A stretch of DNA of 62,258 nt from Rhizobium sp. (GTDB lineage: Bacteria; Pseudomonadota; Alphaproteobacteria; Rhizobiales; Rhizobiaceae), in assembly GCA_003527225.1 (NCBI GenBank), contig DPXQ01000164.1:8694-70951 (forward strand), read 5' to 3'. Below the pieces are notes generated by a model. It saw only the letters and a list, made by a program, of their open reading frames with translations, was not told the DNA's origin and ran no database searches. Both the position numbers and the translations under genes were made by a program. How positions within the stretch are numbered: the stretch's first letter is position 1; every line of letters begins with the position of its first letter. This document shows positions 61,618 through 62,258 of this stretch, piece after piece.

Positions 61618-62258
61618 TTATCCGAAGAGCACGAAGGTCTTCTGAAGGGTGATCCAGACGCCCCAGAGGATCGGGATACCGACCACTGCCCAGGCAACCA
61701 GCGCCTTGCCGTCCAGTCCACCCCTGCCGATCCCGAAGGACCCGGTCGGACCTACGTTGGCGGCCTGTGTCTTGGCCTGCAGGGCGGCAACCTCCTCGTC
61801 GGACATGAACCACTTGTCGGCGAGCGGCCTGACAAGGGAGTTGGCGATCAGGCCGAGTGCCAGCATCCCGGCCAGTATGTACATGGTGAAATCATACACC
61901 TGTGCCCGCGGGATCCCGGCTGCGATCTGAGCTTCGCGGATATAGTTCACGACAACCGGACCGATGATGCCGGCGGTTGCCCATGCCGTCAGAAGCCTGC
62001 CGTGGATCGCGCCGACGAACTGCGTTCCGAAAATATCGGCAAGGTAGGCCGGCACGGTGGCGAAACCACCACCATACATGGACAGGATGATGCAGAAGGC
62101 GGCCACGAAGAAGACCTTGCTGCCGATTCCTGCTGCCCAAGGCGCCGATGCATAAAGCAAGATGCCCAGGATGAAGAATACATAGTAGGTGTTCTTGCGG
62201 CCGATCTTGTCGGACAGAGAGGCCCAGAAGAAGCGCCCGCCGATGTTGAAGAGCGACA
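61618..62258 (-). CDS. OFA-family MFS transporter, C-terminal part
   Basis: The last 212 codons of a major-facilitator protein; the gene continues beyond the window end at 62258. The segment GGRFFWASLSDKIGRKNTYY is the MFS loop motif between helices 8 and 9, and GGGFATVPAYLADIFG matches the oxalate/formate antiporter (OFA) family. Five or so helices are visible. The C-terminal tail contains an extra hydrophobic helix (VAWAVVGIPILWGVWITL). The substrate is unknown; OFA members in rhizobia may carry organic acids. Confidence 0.85.
   Translation of the reverse strand, partial: SLFNIGGRFFWASLSDKIGRKNTYYVFFILGILLYASAPWAAGIGSKVFFVAAFCIILSMYGGGFATVPAYLADIFGTQFVGAIHGRLLTAWATAGIIGPVVVNYIREAQIAAGIPRAQVYDFTMYILAGMLALGLIANSLVRPLADKWFMSDEEVAALQAKTQAANVGPTGSFGIGRGGLDGKALVAWAVVGIPILWGVWITLQKTFVLFG

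Noticed and set aside
1..62258. CRISPR array, rRNA operon, insertion sequence or toxin-antitoxin pair
   Set aside because: I looked for regular repeats, transposase motifs, rRNA signatures and paired small genes and found none I could support.

Overview
The window is a 62 kb stretch of high-GC alphaproteobacterial chromosome that reads like the core genome of a Rhizobiaceae member (Sinorhizobium/Ensifer, Rhizobium or a close relative). Pointers to this are a C4-pathway 5-aminolevulinate synthase (HemA), the aerobic cobaltochelatase subunits CobS and CobT, the cell-cycle regulator CpdR, the argH-lptM-lysA cluster beside a tlpA homologue, and many alphaproteobacterial families (TIGR02302, DUF2125, DUF3108). 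Gene density is close to 90 percent. I see no insertion sequence, phage, CRISPR array, rRNA or pathogenicity/defence island. One tRNA gene is present.

Layout: 1-4.8 kb holds the end of etfA, a 3-hydroxyacyl-CoA dehydrogenase, a small DksA/TraR-type regulator, a tandem universal stress protein, a SulP transporter and a TlpA thioredoxin. 4.9-10.6 kb carries argH, lptM, lysA and a large TIGR02302 membrane protein. 10.6-17.6 kb carries cpdR, hpt, an orphan membrane protein opposite ftsEX, a YdcF-like protein, plsC, a ChaC-like enzyme and a DUF2125 protein. 17.6-23.3 kb has a methyltransferase-hisC-tyrC minus-strand run, gloB coupled to a DUF985 cupin, a YhhN protein and a YddG-like exporter. 23.4-33.5 kb has a DUF3108 protein, rpmB, a queuosine-precursor transporter, a phytase-like protein, cobT-cobS, a J-domain protein, bolA and the aroK-aroB-corC chain. 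33.6-41.1 kb has a 50-residue membrane protein, xerD, accA, an L,D-transpeptidase with a TusA protein, a D,D-carboxypeptidase with a CobW-family GTPase, an M20 amidohydrolase and tRNA-Arg(CCT). 41.1-47.3 kb has an HD hydrolase with an orphan partner, a YciF ferritin-like protein, a metal P-type ATPase, dxr and hemA. 47.5-51.2 kb is a three-gene molybdenum hydroxylase operon of the form-II CoxSLM type. 51.5-58.1 kb has a glycine-zipper lipoprotein and the TamA-TamB outer-membrane assembly pair. 58.1-60.8 kb is an arginine-catabolism cluster (Lrp/AsnC regulator, arginase, ornithine aminotransferase). The window closes with a cheW gene and the 3' part of an OFA-family transporter.

Functionally the window is mostly housekeeping: amino-acid synthesis (Arg, Lys, aromatic amino acids), tetrapyrrole and cobalamin synthesis, isoprenoid and phospholipid synthesis, envelope building and cell division. 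No complete undescribed system stands out. The most interesting signals are regulatory. There is a nested 53-bp dyad between the AsnC-type regulator and arginase, and an FNR/FixK box upstream of hemA. TGTTAAC-N7-GTTAACA sits just upstream of ftsE, with CtrA-like half sites there and at cpdR. An EcfG-type stress promoter precedes yciF. A hairpin followed by an A-rich tail lies at the start codon of the queuosine-precursor transporter. A few small or unrecognised proteins are also flagged. Everything was read by eye; no database search was run.
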